Origin: Mycolicibacterium moriokaense
Lineage (GTDB): Bacteria; Actinomycetota; Actinomycetes; Mycobacteriales; Mycobacteriaceae
DNA length: 64,000 nucleotides
Direction of reading: 5' to 3'
Assembly (NCBI RefSeq): GCF_003347205.1
Contig: NZ_QQBJ01000014.1
Span: 89,177 to 153,176, forward strand
Part shown: positions 50,158 through 62,816 of the stretch, in pieces
Layout: every line of letters starts with the position of its first letter
Position numbering within the stretch: the stretch's first letter is position 1
Translations under genes and position numbers: made by a program
The notes under the pieces: generated by a model
What the model saw: the letters and a program-made list of their open reading frames with translations, nothing else
Told to the model about the DNA's origin: nothing
Database searches by the model: none

Positions 50158-51495
50158 GTGGAGTCACTGACCGTTCGACATTTTCTGCGTGGAGCAGACG
50201 GCTATGAGCAGGCCCGGCGCGCGGCCGTATGGAACGGGCGCCTGCCGGATCGCTTTCCCGATGTGATTGTGCAAGCCGAGGACGCCGAGGATGTGGTCGC
50301 CGCGATGCGGTACGCGGCACAGCACGATTACCAGGTGGGTGTGCGGTCGGGCGGGCACAGCTGGGCCGGCAGCCACCTACGTGACGGCGGCATGCTGCTC
50401 GACGTCAGTCGGCTCGACGACTGCGTTGTCGAATCCGAACGCATGATGGCTGTCGTCGGTCCGGGCAAGGTCGGCAGCGACCTCGCCAAGGAACTCGACG
50501 GACAGGGGCTGTTCTTCCCCGCGGGACACTGCGAAGGTATCTGCGTCGGCGGTTACCTGCTGCAAGGCGGTTACGGCTGGCACAGCCGGGTGGTCGGTCC
50601 CGCGTGTGAAAGCGTGATCGGCATCGATGTGGTGACCGCCGACGGCGAGAAGCTCTACTGCGATCCCGACAACAATGCCGAGTTGTACTGGGCGGCAAGG
50701 GGGTCAGGGCCCGGGTTCTTCGCGGTCGTCACGTCCTTTCATCTCCGGCTGCACCCGCGGCCGCCGGTCTGCGGCAGCTGCCTCTATATCTATCCGGTTG
50801 AGGCGGTCGATGACGTTTTCACCTGGGCCGTGTCGATCAGCCCGGAAATCGACGACCGCGTCGAGCTGCAGATCATCACGTCGAAGAACCTTCCCGCGCT
50901 CGGTCTGGATCAGCCGAGCATCGTGGTGTCCTCGCCGGCCTTCGCCGACACAGAAGAGGAGGCGCAACAAGCGCTTTCGATCTTGGGCACGTGCCCGGCG
51001 CTCGACAAGGCGATCATCAATCTTCCCTACGCCACGACCGACCTGTCAGGCTGGTACGGCGCTGTCATGAGCAACTATCCGGCCGGACACCGCTATGCGG
51101 CTGACAACATGTGGACGTCGGCGTCGGCCGAGGATCTGCTTCCCGGCATCCACCGGATCATCGAAACCATGCCGCCGCCGCCGTCGCACTTCCTGACCTA
51201 CAACTGGAGCCCGTCGCCGTCCCGCACAGGTTTGTTCTACGGCTTGGAGGCCGAATTCAACCTGGCCCTGTACGCGGTGTGGCAGGACCCGGCCGAAGAC
51301 GAGGCAATGATCGACTGGCCGACGTCCAACATGGCGGCGATGGCACATCTATCGAGCGGCATCGGTCTTGCAGACGAGAACCTCGGTAGGCGTCCGGCGA
51401 AGTTCGCCGCCGACGAGCACATGGCGCGGCTTGACCGGATACGCGCGACCTACGATCCGGACGGTCGATTCCACAGCTGGATGGGCCGCTGCTGA
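50158..51495 (+). CDS. berberine-bridge-type FAD oxidoreductase
   Basis: A 445-residue PCMH/BBE-fold flavoenzyme: FAD segment VGVRSGGHSWAG with His67, GHCEGICVGGYLLQGGYGW with Cys125 at the second covalent-FAD position, so a bicovalent 8alpha-histidyl/6-cysteinyl FAD is possible, and a C-terminal YDPDGRFHSWMG end. Such enzymes oxidise alcohols, ring C-N bonds or C-C closures. GTG 50158, 97 bases after the P450. No export signal is visible, so it acts inside the cell. Confidence 0.85.
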   Translation: MESLTVRHFLRGADGYEQARRAAVWNGRLPDRFPDVIVQAEDAEDVVAAMRYAAQHDYQVGVRSGGHSWAGSHLRDGGMLLDVSRLDDCVVESERMMAVVGPGKVGSDLAKELDGQGLFFPAGHCEGICVGGYLLQGGYGWHSRVVGPACESVIGIDVVTADGEKLYCDPDNNAELYWAARGSGPGFFAVVTSFHLRLHPRPPVCGSCLYIYPVEAVDDVFTWAVSISPEIDDRVELQIITSKNLPALGLDQPSIVVSSPAFADTEEEAQQALSILGTCPALDKAIINLPYATTDLSGWYGAVMSNYPAGHRYAADNMWTSASAEDLLPGIHRIIETMPPPPSHFLTYNWSPSPSRTGLFYGLEAEFNLALYAVWQDPAEDEAMIDWPTSNMAAMAHLSSGIGLADENLGRRPAKFAADEHMARLDRIRATYDPDGRFHSWMGRC

Positions 51496-51526
51496 CGGCA
51501 CCCGCTCGGGCTATGGTGACTGCTCC

Positions 51527-52503
51527 TCAGCGGGCCCGCGGATGTGCGCCCGCCCAGACCTCACGCAGCGCGTGCACGGTGACCAGGGTGTAGATCTGCG
51601 TTGTCGTCACCGACGCATGGCCGAGCAACTCCTGCACCACGCGAACGTCGGCGCCACCGTCCAGCAGATGGGTGGCGAACGAGTGGCGCAGGGTGTGCGG
51701 GGACACCGCGGCGGTGATGCCCGCCCGCTCGGCGGCGTCCTGCAGGACCTGCCACGCACTCTGCCGCGACAGCCGGCCGCCGCGGGCGTTGAGGAAGATC
51801 GCGGGCGTTCCCCTACCGCGCCGAGCCAGGTCGGGACGCCCCCGTACCAGGTAGGCGTCCAGCGCGGTGACGGCGGGGCGACCGATCGGCACCAGGCGCT
51901 GCTTACCGCCCTTGCCCCGCAACAACACGGATCGTGCGTGGGTGTCGATGTCGTCGACGTCGAGCCCCACCGCCTCGGAGATCCGGGCGCCGGTGGAATA
52001 CAGCAGTTCCAAAAGCGCCCGATTGCGCAGCGTCAGCGGTCCGTCCGCCTCGCTGTCCCCGCCGGCGCCCTCCAGCAGGGCCAGCACCTCGTCGATGGTC
52101 AGGCTCTTGGGCAGCCGCCGGCTCGGGGTGGGCGGCTTGACCGCGCGGGCCACGTCGATGTCGATGACGCCCTCTGCGGCGGCGAAGCGGTGCAGCCCTC
52201 GCACCGCGATCAGCGTGCGGGCCGCCGACACCGCTGACAGCGGCGCCGACCCCGCGTCCGCGTCGCCTCGGCGCAGGGCAGCCAGGAAATCGCTGACGTC
52301 GGCCTCGGTGACATTGCCGAGGTCGTCGATGCCCCGTGTGGTCAGGTGCTCGGCGTAGCGCCGCAGGTCTCTGCGATAGGAACTCAACGTGTTGGCGGCG
52401 ACGCCGCGTTCGATGGTCAGGTGATCGAGGTAGCCCTGGAGCTGATCGTCGAGAACGGGACGGATGGTCGGTGAACCGGTCGCGTGAAGGGCGGAGGAAC
52501 TCG

Positions 52504-52507
<4 letters not shown>
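51527..52507 (-). CDS. xerD: XerD chromosome-dimer recombinase
   Basis: A 326-residue tyrosine recombinase. The SAM-like N-terminal domain ([28 protein letters not shown]) is followed by the catalytic set [24 protein letters not shown] and [12 protein letters not shown] with the nucleophile Tyr. It acts at dif with FtsK to resolve chromosome dimers. GTG 52507 overlaps the NUDIX stop. Matches Rv1701 in position. It is unrelated to the mobile-element integrase. Confidence 0.95.
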
Positions 52508-54931
<2,424 letters not shown>

Positions 54932-55023
54932 TTAGGCAACTACTTGGCTTGGGGCCTGCCGACCCACGGAACTCCACATTAACACCGACCCCGACAACCC
55001 GTTGCTGACGCGCCGTCGCATCG

Positions 55024-55965
55024 CTATTGCGGGATTGTTACCGACGTCGCGCCCCGCCCGACGCCGTACTGGCCGGGGCGGGCGCCTCTGATGAGGTCGG
55101 CCAATGCGAGCACGGTGGTGATCCGCCCCGATTCGGCGTCGACGTCGTCGACCGTGCTGACCGCTGCGGAAAGCCCGGGGTCGGACCGCGTCACCGCCAC
55201 TGCGGCGGTACCGGAGGCGGTGCCGTCCCGGCCGGCGATCACGGTGCCCGACCCGTGCGGGGCCAGGCCGGCGGCGAAGCGGGCGACCGTGGCGCCCGTG
55301 TTGCCCGCATCGTCGCCCAGCGCGCCGCCGGTGACGATCAGCGCCGTGTCCGCCGCACCGATCCGATCGGCGCCGTAGGTGATGAACCCGGTATCGCGCA
55401 GTGCGGTGAGCACGGTCTGGCGCTGCTGGTCGTCCACCGCGGGCACCTTCGGATCCCGGTTCAGCAGCAGCGCGATGCCCAGCAGGTCACCCGCCTGCGA
55501 CCCCTGGTCGACCGACGTGGTGCTCAGTTGCGCGCCTGCGGGCACGATCGGCGAGTTGACCACCGAGAGAAGCTTCTCCGCGGAGTTGGCGTCGACGAAC
55601 TCCTGGGTCAGCGAGACCGTGCCACCCACCGTTCCACCGGCCTGCTCGACCATCCTGGACGCGGCGTCGACGTCGTCATCGTGGGCATCCGGGGTGCGGA
55701 ATACCACAACCGACTTACCGGCCATCGCATCGCGCACCATACGCGGGGCCATCTGGGCATCGAATTCATCAGCCGCGCTGATCTTTTCGTTCAGGACGTT
55801 CTTCTCGTCGGTGAGACCGTTGATCTGATTCTGCAGGTCCTGCTTGTCGTCACGCAGGCCGGAGAGCACGGTGTTGGACAACAGCCCCGACCCCAGCGCC
55901 ACGCCGATGGCCAGGGCGAGGAACACTGCGGCCAGCGAGATCGCATGTGTGCGAAGAGATATCAC
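55024..55965 (-). CDS. mctB: SteB/MctB-type envelope protein
   Basis: A 313-residue protein with one N-terminal membrane helix (ISLAAVFLALAIGVALGSGLL), a coiled coil (about 35-70, LRDDKQDLQNQINGLTDEKNVLNEKI) and a C-terminal extracytoplasmic Rossmann-like part. It matches Rv1698, studied as the outer-membrane protein MctB and as SteB, the partner of SteA in corynebacteria. GTG 55965, 10 bases from the steA stop. Confidence 0.9.
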   Translation of the reverse strand: MISLRTHAISLAAVFLALAIGVALGSGLLSNTVLSGLRDDKQDLQNQINGLTDEKNVLNEKISAADEFDAQMAPRMVRDAMAGKSVVVFRTPDAHDDDVDAASRMVEQAGGTVGGTVSLTQEFVDANSAEKLLSVVNSPIVPAGAQLSTTSVDQGSQAGDLLGIALLLNRDPKVPAVDDQQRQTVLTALRDTGFITYGADRIGAADTALIVTGGALGDDAGNTGATVARFAAGLAPHGSGTVIAGRDGTASGTAAVAVTRSDPGLSAAVSTVDDVDAESGRITTVLALADLIRGARPGQYGVGRGATSVTIPQ

Positions 55966-55975
55966 CGTGTCACCC

Positions 55976-57160
55976 CTAGGTGACCCAGCCCTGAACCCAT
56001 AACGAGAAGCGGTTCCAGTAGTCCACGACCCAGTCGATCACCGCGCCGTCGGCGCGTGACACCCAGAGCGCGACGATGACCGCGACCAGCATCGCCAGTA
56101 CCAGCAGCGCGATCGCCCCGCCGGAGACACGGCTTCGGTACAGCGTGGCCACCGCCTTGGCGTCCACCAATTTCTCGCCGACCTTGAGGCGGGTCAGAAA
56201 CGTCGACGGGTTGCTGTGCTGGCGGGACCGGTCGAAGAACTCCTCGATGCTCGCGGTGTGGCCGACGGTGACGATCAACGACGCTCCGTGGTGGTCGGCC
56301 AGCAGCAGTGCGAGGTCGGCGGCCGATCCCGCCGCCGGGAAGGTCATCGCGCCCACACCGAGGTCCTGGATTCGCTCCAGCCCGGCCGCGTGGCCGTCCG
56401 CGTCGGCCGGCAACACCACCTGCGCGCCGCTGCGCAGCACCTCGGCGCTGATGCGTTCCGGATCGCCGACGATCAGTTGCGGCCGATAGCCGCCCTTGCG
56501 CAGCACGTCAGCGCCGGTGCCGACCCCGACGAGCACCGGTTGGTACTCCTTGATGAACGGTTTGAGCGCCTTGAGGTCGGCCGCGGCGTTCGGCTCCTCG
56601 GCCACGATGACGACGTGGCGGCGGTGCAGGTCGACTTCGATGTCCGGAATGCCGATGCCGTCGATGAGCAACGGGCTCTCGCTGCGGATGAACTCGATGG
56701 TGTTACCCGCGAACGCCTCGAGGTGCGCGACCAGGCCGCTCTTGGCCTCGTGCATCAGCTCGTGGATCTCGTGGTCGGTCCGTTCGGTGCCCAGGGCGAG
56801 CCTGCGGTCCCCCGCGTAGATGGCGCCGTCGTACAGACGCACCCGGGCGCCGTCCTTGACTCGCTTGAACACCTCGGGCCCGGTCTCGTCGATGAGGGTG
56901 ACGCCGTTGTTCACCAGCACCTCGGGCCCGAGATTGGGGTATCGGCCGGAGATCGACGGCGAGGCATTCACCACGGCCGCGATATCGGCTTCGACCAGTG
57001 CGTCCGCTGTGATGCGGTCGAGATCCAGCGCGTCGATCACGACGATGTCGCCGGGGCCCACGCGTCGCAACAGCCGGTCGATGTCGCGATCCACGCGGGC
57101 CGTGCCGGTGATGCCCGGCCGTGGGCTGGCAGAACGGGATAGCAGCGCTGACATCTTCAT
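55976..57160 (-). CDS. steA: SteA-type cell-division/envelope protein
   Basis: A 394-residue protein. The N-terminal part holds a thiamine-pyrophosphokinase-like fold (GVGTGADVLRKGGYRPQLIVGDPERIS), the C-terminal part one membrane helix (AIALLVLAMLVAVIVALWV) and a short Trp-rich end. It corresponds to Rv1697. In corynebacteria SteA-SteB activate peptidoglycan hydrolase RipA during division. ATG 57160 is assigned by family start; GTG 57181 is possible. Confidence 0.85.
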   Translation of the reverse strand: MKMSALLSRSASPRPGITGTARVDRDIDRLLRRVGPGDIVVIDALDLDRITADALVEADIAAVVNASPSISGRYPNLGPEVLVNNGVTLIDETGPEVFKRVKDGARVRLYDGAIYAGDRRLALGTERTDHEIHELMHEAKSGLVAHLEAFAGNTIEFIRSESPLLIDGIGIPDIEVDLHRRHVVIVAEEPNAAADLKALKPFIKEYQPVLVGVGTGADVLRKGGYRPQLIVGDPERISAEVLRSGAQVVLPADADGHAAGLERIQDLGVGAMTFPAAGSAADLALLLADHHGASLIVTVGHTASIEEFFDRSRQHSNPSTFLTRLKVGEKLVDAKAVATLYRSRVSGGAIALLVLAMLVAVIVALWVSRADGAVIDWVVDYWNRFSLWVQGWVT

Positions 57161-57253
57161 ATCGGCGATTCTGTCGGCCAACCCTCAAGTTGAGGTGGAG
57201 GCGCGCCGTAACACCAGCCTCAGAAGTAACGTTTTGCCACACACGTCACAGAG

Positions 57254-59020
57254 CTAGGAGGCCGTCTCGCGGTCCTGATGCGCCGAAGTCAGCAGCTCCC
57301 GGGCGTGGGCCCGGCCGCTGTCGGAGTCGCCGAGGCCGGCGAGCATGCGGGCCAGTTCGGCCACTCGGTCGTCGTCGTCGAGTCGCCGGACGCCGCTGGC
57401 GTGGTCGGCGCCGGCGCTGTCGACGACGAGGTGGATGTCGGCGTACGCGGCGACCTGCGGCAGGTGCGTGACGACGATGACCTGATGGGTGCGCGCCAGC
57501 CGGGCCAGACGCCGCCCGATCTGCACCGCGGCGCGGCCACCGACGCCTGCGTCGACCTCGTCGAAGACCATCGTGGTGCCCTCTACCGACGCCGCGAGGA
57601 CGACCTCGAGAGCGAGCATGACGCGCGACAGTTCACCGCCGGAGGCGCTCTTGTTAAGCGGCAGCACATCGGTTCCGCGGTGCGCGGAGAATCCGAACTC
57701 GACGGCGTCGGCCCCGTCGGACCCGGCGTGCACCGTCGCTCCCGACGCCAGCGTGATGGGCGCGGAGTCGTCGCCGCGGACCGTCAGGGGCGAAACCGCA
57801 ACGGTGAACTCGGCGTCGGCCATCGCCAACCCGGCGAGCTCGGCCGTCACGGCCTTGGCCAGCCCCTTGGCGGCCTTGGCGCGCGCCTTGGTCAATTCGG
57901 TTGCGGCGGAAACCAGCTCGGCTTCCAGCTCGGCGACCTGACGTTCCAGCCCGGCGAGGGCTTCCTCGGAGACATCCAGCACCGCGAGCCTGTCTCTGGA
58001 CTCCCGCGCCCACGCCAGCACCCCGTCGATATCGGCCGCGTACTTGCGGGTCAGCGCCCGCAGTTCGCCTTGGCGCGCCAGCTTGTTCTCCAAAGTACTT
58101 GCATCACTGGGCAACTCAGAAAGATAGTTGCCGAGCTCATTGGAGACGTCGCCGATGACCGCCAACGCCTCGGCAAGCCGCTGTCCCAGCGCCAGCAGTG
58201 CACCGTCGTCAGTGGCCTCCAACGCCGCTTTGGCCTGGCCGACTTCCCGGCCCGCCGATGCGCCGTCGATGTCGGTGGCATCGTCGAGAGATCCCGACAA
58301 CGCGGCGCGTGCCGACTGGGCGGCCTCCCGCAGCGCGTCGAGTTCTGAGAGCCGCCGGATGTCCTCGATCAGCGCGTCGTCCTCACCCGGCTGCGGGTCG
58401 ACCGCGTCGATCTCGCCGAGGCCGAACTTCAGCCGATCCGCCTCCTGCGCCATTTCCCTTGCCCGCTGTTTTCTTTCGGCGAGATCGCGGCGTGCGCCCT
58501 GCCATGACTCCCGCACCTTGCGATAACGCCGCAGCTGCGAGCCGACGTCGGCGAACCTGTCCAGCGCGGCCCGCTGCTCGTCGCCACGCATCAGCCGGAG
58601 TTGGTCGTTCTGCCCGTGCAGGGTGAGCAGTTCGGTGGTGAACGTGCTCAGTGACTTCGCGGGAACGCTGCGGCCACCGAGATATGCCCGGGACGGGCCG
58701 GCACGGCTCACCGAACGCGCAGCGATGACGCTGCCGTCTTCGTCTCGGTCGGCCCCGGAGGCATCGAGAAGCTCGTCGATCTGGGCGGCCACCCCGTCAC
58801 CGAGTTCGCCTGTGCTGAACCGGCCCTCGACGACGGCGCGCTGCGCACCCGAGCGGATGCGCGTGGCGTCGGCCCGCGCCCCGCCGAGCAGGTGCAGCCC
58901 GGTCACCACCATCGTTTTGCCGGTGCCCGTCTCACCTGTCAGCACGGTCAAGCCTCGGTCGAATTCGGCTGTCGCCGTGCTGATGGCGCCGAGTGACTCG
59001 ATGCGGATCTCGGAGAGCAC
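57254..59020 (-). CDS. recN: DNA repair ATPase RecN
   Basis: A 588-residue SMC-like protein: Walker A TGETGTGKTMVVTGL near residue 30, a coiled-coil middle, ABC signature SASGGELSRVMLALEV and Walker B TMVFDEVDAGVGG. It helps repair of double-strand breaks. GTG 59020 overlaps the nadK stop by one base, fitting the nadK-recN coupling; the frame's upstream extension lies inside nadK and is not used. Matches Rv1696. Confidence 0.95.
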   Translation of the reverse strand: MLSEIRIESLGAISTATAEFDRGLTVLTGETGTGKTMVVTGLHLLGGARADATRIRSGAQRAVVEGRFSTGELGDGVAAQIDELLDASGADRDEDGSVIAARSVSRAGPSRAYLGGRSVPAKSLSTFTTELLTLHGQNDQLRLMRGDEQRAALDRFADVGSQLRRYRKVRESWQGARRDLAERKQRAREMAQEADRLKFGLGEIDAVDPQPGEDDALIEDIRRLSELDALREAAQSARAALSGSLDDATDIDGASAGREVGQAKAALEATDDGALLALGQRLAEALAVIGDVSNELGNYLSELPSDASTLENKLARQGELRALTRKYAADIDGVLAWARESRDRLAVLDVSEEALAGLERQVAELEAELVSAATELTKARAKAAKGLAKAVTAELAGLAMADAEFTVAVSPLTVRGDDSAPITLASGATVHAGSDGADAVEFGFSAHRGTDVLPLNKSASGGELSRVMLALEVVLAASVEGTTMVFDEVDAGVGGRAAVQIGRRLARLARTHQVIVVTHLPQVAAYADIHLVVDSAGADHASGVRRLDDDDRVAELARMLAGLGDSDSGRAHARELLTSAHQDRETAS

Positions 59021-59943
59021 TACTGCCCGCGCCAACCCTTGACCGGCAGCCGGAACTTGCGCACCAGCCGGTCGGTGAACGGGGCACTGTCCAGCCGCAC
59101 CCATTTCAGCGGTGTGCCGCAACGCGTCACCTCGACCCGCCCGCCCGCGGGGACCACCATCTCGCGACGACCGTCGCAGAACACCAACGCGTCGTGGCCG
59201 GTCGCCTCGACCTCGATGGCGATGGCGGCGTTCGGGCTGGTCACCATCGGCCGGGCGAACAACGCGTGAGCGTTGTTGGGCACCACCAGGATTGCCTCGA
59301 GGTCGGGCCACAGGATCGGTCCGCCTGCGGAGAACGCCCAGGCCGTGGACCCGGTCGGCGTCGCCACCAGCACACCGTCGCACCCGAAGGCCGATACCGG
59401 ACGCCCGTCGACTTCGAGAACGGCGCCCAGAACGCCCAGTCGCGGGCCCTTCTCCAAGCTGGCTTCGTTGAGCGCCCAGCCGCGACTGACGATTCGCCCC
59501 TCGACTCGCACCACCACGTCCAGCGTCATGCGCTCCTCGACGCGGTAGTCACGGTTGACGACATGTTCGAGCACGGTGTCGATGGAGTCGGCCTCCGCTT
59601 CGGCGAGGAATCCGATACGGCCGAGATTCACTCCCAGCACTGGGATCTCGACGTTACGGGCGAGTTCGGCGGCGCGTAGGAATGTTCCGTCACCGCCGAG
59701 CACGAGGACCAACTCGCAGCCCTCTGCCGCGCGCTCGTCGGCGTCGACCACCTCGACGTCGGCGCCGGTTTCGTGGTCCTCACCGGGCGCCAGGTGCACC
59801 GACGCCCGATCGACCGCCTCCGCCGTGAGCACCCGCAGCCCAATACCGTTGTCGGCCAGCACTTTCTCCACCCTGCGGGACGTCTCGGTGACTTCGTCTC
59901 GGCCGGTGTGCACCACCAGCAGAATCGTGCGATCCGCCGTCAT
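59020..59943 (-). CDS. nadK: NAD kinase
   Basis: A 307-residue enzyme with the GGDGT motif ([17 protein letters not shown]), [10 protein letters not shown] and the second domain motif [17 protein letters not shown]. It makes NADP from NAD. ATG 59943 overlaps the tlyA stop and its own stop overlaps the recN start. Matches Rv1695 (ppnK). Confidence 0.96.
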   Translation of the reverse strand: MTADRTILLVVHTGRDEVTETSRRVEKVLADNGIGLRVLTAEAVDRASVHLAPGEDHETGADVEVVDADERAAEGCELVLVLGGDGTFLRAAELARNVEIPVLGVNLGRIGFLAEAEADSIDTVLEHVVNRDYRVEERMTLDVVVRVEGRIVSRGWALNEASLEKGPRLGVLGAVLEVDGRPVSAFGCDGVLVATPTGSTAWAFSAGGPILWPDLEAILVVPNNAHALFARPMVTSPNAAIAIEVEATGHDALVFCDGRREMVVPAGGRVEVTRCGTPLKWVRLDSAPFTDRLVRKFRLPVKGWRGQ

Positions 59944-60752
59944 TGCGGCCCCTCGACGACGGCGCGTTCCACCGCGCGTTCCAGGTCGACGCCTTCGAGC
60001 GGGCTGCCGGCACGGGATCGCAGGTGCAGGAAGTATTCAACGTTTCCCGACGGACCCGGCAGCGGACTGGCCACCGCGCCCACGGTCTGCCAATTCAACT
60101 CGGCGGCTCGACGTGCGACCGCGAGCACGGCGTCCGCGCGCAGCGCGGGATCCGACACGACACCCCCCGCACCGACGCGGTCCTTGCCGACCTCGAACTG
60201 TGGTTTCACCATGGGAACGATATCGGCGTCGTCCGACGCGCACGACACCAGCGCGGGCAGCACCGTTGACAGGGAGATGAAGGACAGGTCGGCTACCACG
60301 AGATCGACCGGTCCGCCGATGGCCTCCGGCGTCAGCTCCCGCACGTTGGTGCGTTCGAGAACCACGACCCGTTCATCCGACCTGAGCGGCCATGCCAGCT
60401 GCCCGTAGCCGACGTCGACGGCGACGACTTCGTGCGCGCCGCGGTCCAGGAGAACCTCTGTGAACCCGCCTGTCGATGCACCGGCATCGAGGCAGCGCAG
60501 GTTCTGCACCGAGATCGCGAACGCATCGAGCGCGCCGATCAGCTTGTGCGCACCGCGGGACACCCATGAGCGGTCGTCGGCATTGGCGACGGTGAGCGAT
60601 GCGGTCACCGACACCGCGGTCGCCGGTTTGGCCGCAGGCATTCCGTCGATCGTGACCCGGCCCGCGCCGATCAGTTCGGCTGCTTGCTGCCGCGATCGGG
60701 CCAGCCCGCGCCGCACCAGCTCGGCGTCAACACGAGCTCGCCGCGTCGTCAC
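59940..60752 (-). CDS. tlyA: rRNA 2'-O-methyltransferase TlyA
   Basis: A 270-residue protein: N-terminal S4 RNA-binding domain ([26 protein letters not shown]), then a SAM-dependent Rossmann domain ([19 protein letters not shown]) with VVADLSFIS and VKPQFE. TlyA methylates 16S C1409 and 23S C1920, and its loss gives capreomycin resistance. GTG 60752. Matches Rv1694. Confidence 0.95.
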   Translation of the reverse strand: MTTRRARVDAELVRRGLARSRQQAAELIGAGRVTIDGMPAAKPATAVSVTASLTVANADDRSWVSRGAHKLIGALDAFAISVQNLRCLDAGASTGGFTEVLLDRGAHEVVAVDVGYGQLAWPLRSDERVVVLERTNVRELTPEAIGGPVDLVVADLSFISLSTVLPALVSCASDDADIVPMVKPQFEVGKDRVGAGGVVSDPALRADAVLAVARRAAELNWQTVGAVASPLPGPSGNVEYFLHLRSRAGSPLEGVDLERAVERAVVEGPQ

Positions 60753-60758
60753 GCGACC

Positions 60759-60959
60759 TCACCCGTCCGAGGTTTCGGACGTGGCTGCCGGACCCGTTTC
60801 GACCGCCTCCAGGGCCTGGACCAGCAGGTCGTGCGCCTCCTCCAGCCGGGCGGCGACGCTGTCGACGTCGACCTCGGCAGAACCGGGCCCCTCGATGTCG
60901 GGCAGTTCGGCCAGCAGTGCCGCGATCCGGGCGCGGATCTGGTCGGGTTCGGTACTCAT
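60759..60959 (-). CDS. small acidic helical protein, Rv1693-like
   Basis: A 66-residue protein rich in Glu, Asp and Ala, predicted helical and without a known domain. It sits between tlyA (6 bases) and the HAD phosphatase gene (8 bases), as Rv1693 does in M. tuberculosis, which supports a real gene. Function is unknown. Confidence 0.75.
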   Translation of the reverse strand: MSTEPDQIRARIAALLAELPDIEGPGSAEVDVDSVAARLEEAHDLLVQALEAVETGPAATSETSDG

Positions 60960-60967
60960 GGCGTTGT

Positions 60968-61990
60968 TCACGCTAGTCGATCGGGCGACGTCAGCAGGGA
61001 CCAGCGCTCCAGCGCCCGTCGGGCGATGTAGTCGCCCGCGACGACGGCGAACGGCTGGCCGCTGAGCGGCGAGTTCCATACGGCGCTCGCGGTCGCCCGC
61101 ACCACCGTCAACGAATCCCTGGGCTCGCTGCCGGTGTTGTGGACGGTGACGGCGGCCTCGCCGATCTCCACTTGCCAGGCCTGGTGCGGACCGACCCGAA
61201 GCAGATCTGCCCGGTCGTACAACGATCGAAGGTCGGCGGCGATGTAGTTGGGCCGCTCGCCGATGACAGCGCGCACCGTCTCCGAAGCGGTGCTGACCCC
61301 ACTGAGCACCAGCAGACTGGGCAAGCCTGCGGCGTTCGCGCCGGCGATATCGGTGTCGAGGCGATCGCCGACAACCAGCGGGTTGCGAAAGTCGCCGCGC
61401 GACAACGCATCTGTGAGCAACGTCGGCTGCGGTTTGCCAGCGACCGTCGGCTCGCGATCGGTCGCCGCCTGCAGTGCCGCGACCATCGACCCGTTGCCGG
61501 GCAGCAGGCCGCGTTCGGAGGGCAGCGTCCGGTCGACGTTCGCGGCGACCCACAGCGCGTTGCCCCTGATCGCCAGGGCCGCTTCGGCGAGGTTGGGCCA
61601 CGCAGTCTCGGGCGAATGGCCCTGGACCACCGCGACGGGGTCGTCCGACCACTGCCGCACGGGCTTGAGGCCGACGTTCTTGATCTCGGCGGCCAGCGAT
61701 TCGGTGCCGACGATCAGCACAGCTGCCCCGGCCGGTAGCCGGTTGGCCAACAGGTTCGCCGCGCTCTGGGCGCTGGTGACCACATCGTCGGGTGCTGCGG
61801 CGAAGCCCATCGCGCGAAGATGCTGGGCGACTTCGTCTGAACTGCGCGAGGCGTTGTTGGTCACGTAGAGCGTGCGCGCGGTGACGGCGGCGAGCGTATC
61901 GACGGCGCCGGGCGTCGGCTCGTGGCCGCGGAACACTGTGCCGTCGAGGTCCAGCAGCAGGCAGTCGTGGTCCTGGGCAAGGGTTGTCAC
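60968..61990 (-). CDS. HAD phosphatase (glycerol-3-phosphate phosphatase, Rv1692-like)
   Basis: A 340-residue HAD hydrolase: LLLDLDGTVFRG (nucleophile Asp), YVTNNASRSS (motif 2), GKPQPTLL and GDRLDTDIAGANAAG (motif 4). It matches Rv1692, which was characterised as a D-glycerol-3-phosphate phosphatase in glycerophospholipid recycling. The C-terminal ~85 residues form an extra domain typical of the mycobacterial protein. GTG 61990, two bases from the TPR gene stop. Confidence 0.88.
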   Translation of the reverse strand: MTTLAQDHDCLLLDLDGTVFRGHEPTPGAVDTLAAVTARTLYVTNNASRSSDEVAQHLRAMGFAAAPDDVVTSAQSAANLLANRLPAGAAVLIVGTESLAAEIKNVGLKPVRQWSDDPVAVVQGHSPETAWPNLAEAALAIRGNALWVAANVDRTLPSERGLLPGNGSMVAALQAATDREPTVAGKPQPTLLTDALSRGDFRNPLVVGDRLDTDIAGANAAGLPSLLVLSGVSTASETVRAVIGERPNYIAADLRSLYDRADLLRVGPHQAWQVEIGEAAVTVHNTGSEPRDSLTVVRATASAVWNSPLSGQPFAVVAGDYIARRALERWSLLTSPDRLA

Positions 61991-61991
61991 G

Positions 61992-62816
61992 TCAGCTCAA
62001 CTCCGTGATCCGCTCTTCGGCGTCGGTCACGCTCTCGATGTCCGCAGCTGCGGCATTGATGAACCACTGCAGGGCTTCGTCCTTTCGGTGGAGTGCGAGC
62101 AGCGTTTCGGCGTAGGCGTAGAACAGCCGAGTGGCCGTCAGCCCGGTTCGAGTGGGGTCGAGTTGCGGTGTGGACAAGATCGCAAGGGCCTGATCCGTCT
62201 GCCCCAGATCGGACCGCGCGCCGGCCACGACGATGCGCAGTTCGTCGGCGTCGTCGCCGGCCAGTTGGGCAGCCTCCGGGCTGCGCGCCAATTCGATTGC
62301 CCGCTCGGGACGGCCCAGGCCACGCTCGCTGTCGGCGATCAGCGGCAGCAGCGGGGACTTGCTGCCCAGCCGACGGGCGGCCCGCAGCTCGGCCAGCGCC
62401 TGACCCCAGTCGCCGCAGCGGTACGCAGCGATGCCAACGGCTTCGCGGACCGCCGCGATTCTCCCGGACCGCTCCCGGGCGGCGCGCGCATGCTCCAGCG
62501 CGGCTTCGGGATCGTCATCGAGCAGGTCACCGGCGGCCACCAGGTGACGCGCGACGAAGTCGGCGGTGTTTTTGTCCAGGGTGGTCAGTTCCCGGCGAAC
62601 TTCGGGTGAGAGCTGCCGCGCCTCGATGTCCGCCGAGAGCACCGGTCCGCTTCGATCGTGTGCTGGGCGGGCGTTCGGTTGAGCGCGGCGCGCGCGGTTC
62701 GGGCCCGAGGTGCGTGGCGCCTGCTGGCGGCCATCCCGCCGGCGCGAACCGCTTGGGCCACTGCCGGTTCCGCCGCCTGGCCGGCGTCGTCCGCCATCCC
62801 CATCGTTGTCGACCAC
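61992..62816 (-). CDS. TPR-repeat protein, Rv1691-like
   Basis: A 274-residue protein: a basic, Gly/Arg-rich disordered N-terminal part (about 60 residues) and then at least five TPR-like helix pairs (DDDPEAALEHARAARERSGR, GDWGQALAELRAARRLG, GLGRPERAIELARSPEA, DLGQTDQALAIL, HRKDEALQWFINAAAAD). Function is unknown. GTG 62816 has AAAGG five bases upstream. It is the first gene of the operon that runs down to recN. Confidence 0.82.
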   Translation of the reverse strand: MVDNDGDGGRRRPGGGTGSGPSGSRRRDGRQQAPRTSGPNRARRAQPNARPAHDRSGPVLSADIEARQLSPEVRRELTTLDKNTADFVARHLVAAGDLLDDDPEAALEHARAARERSGRIAAVREAVGIAAYRCGDWGQALAELRAARRLGSKSPLLPLIADSERGLGRPERAIELARSPEAAQLAGDDADELRIVVAGARSDLGQTDQALAILSTPQLDPTRTGLTATRLFYAYAETLLALHRKDEALQWFINAAAADIESVTDAEERITELS

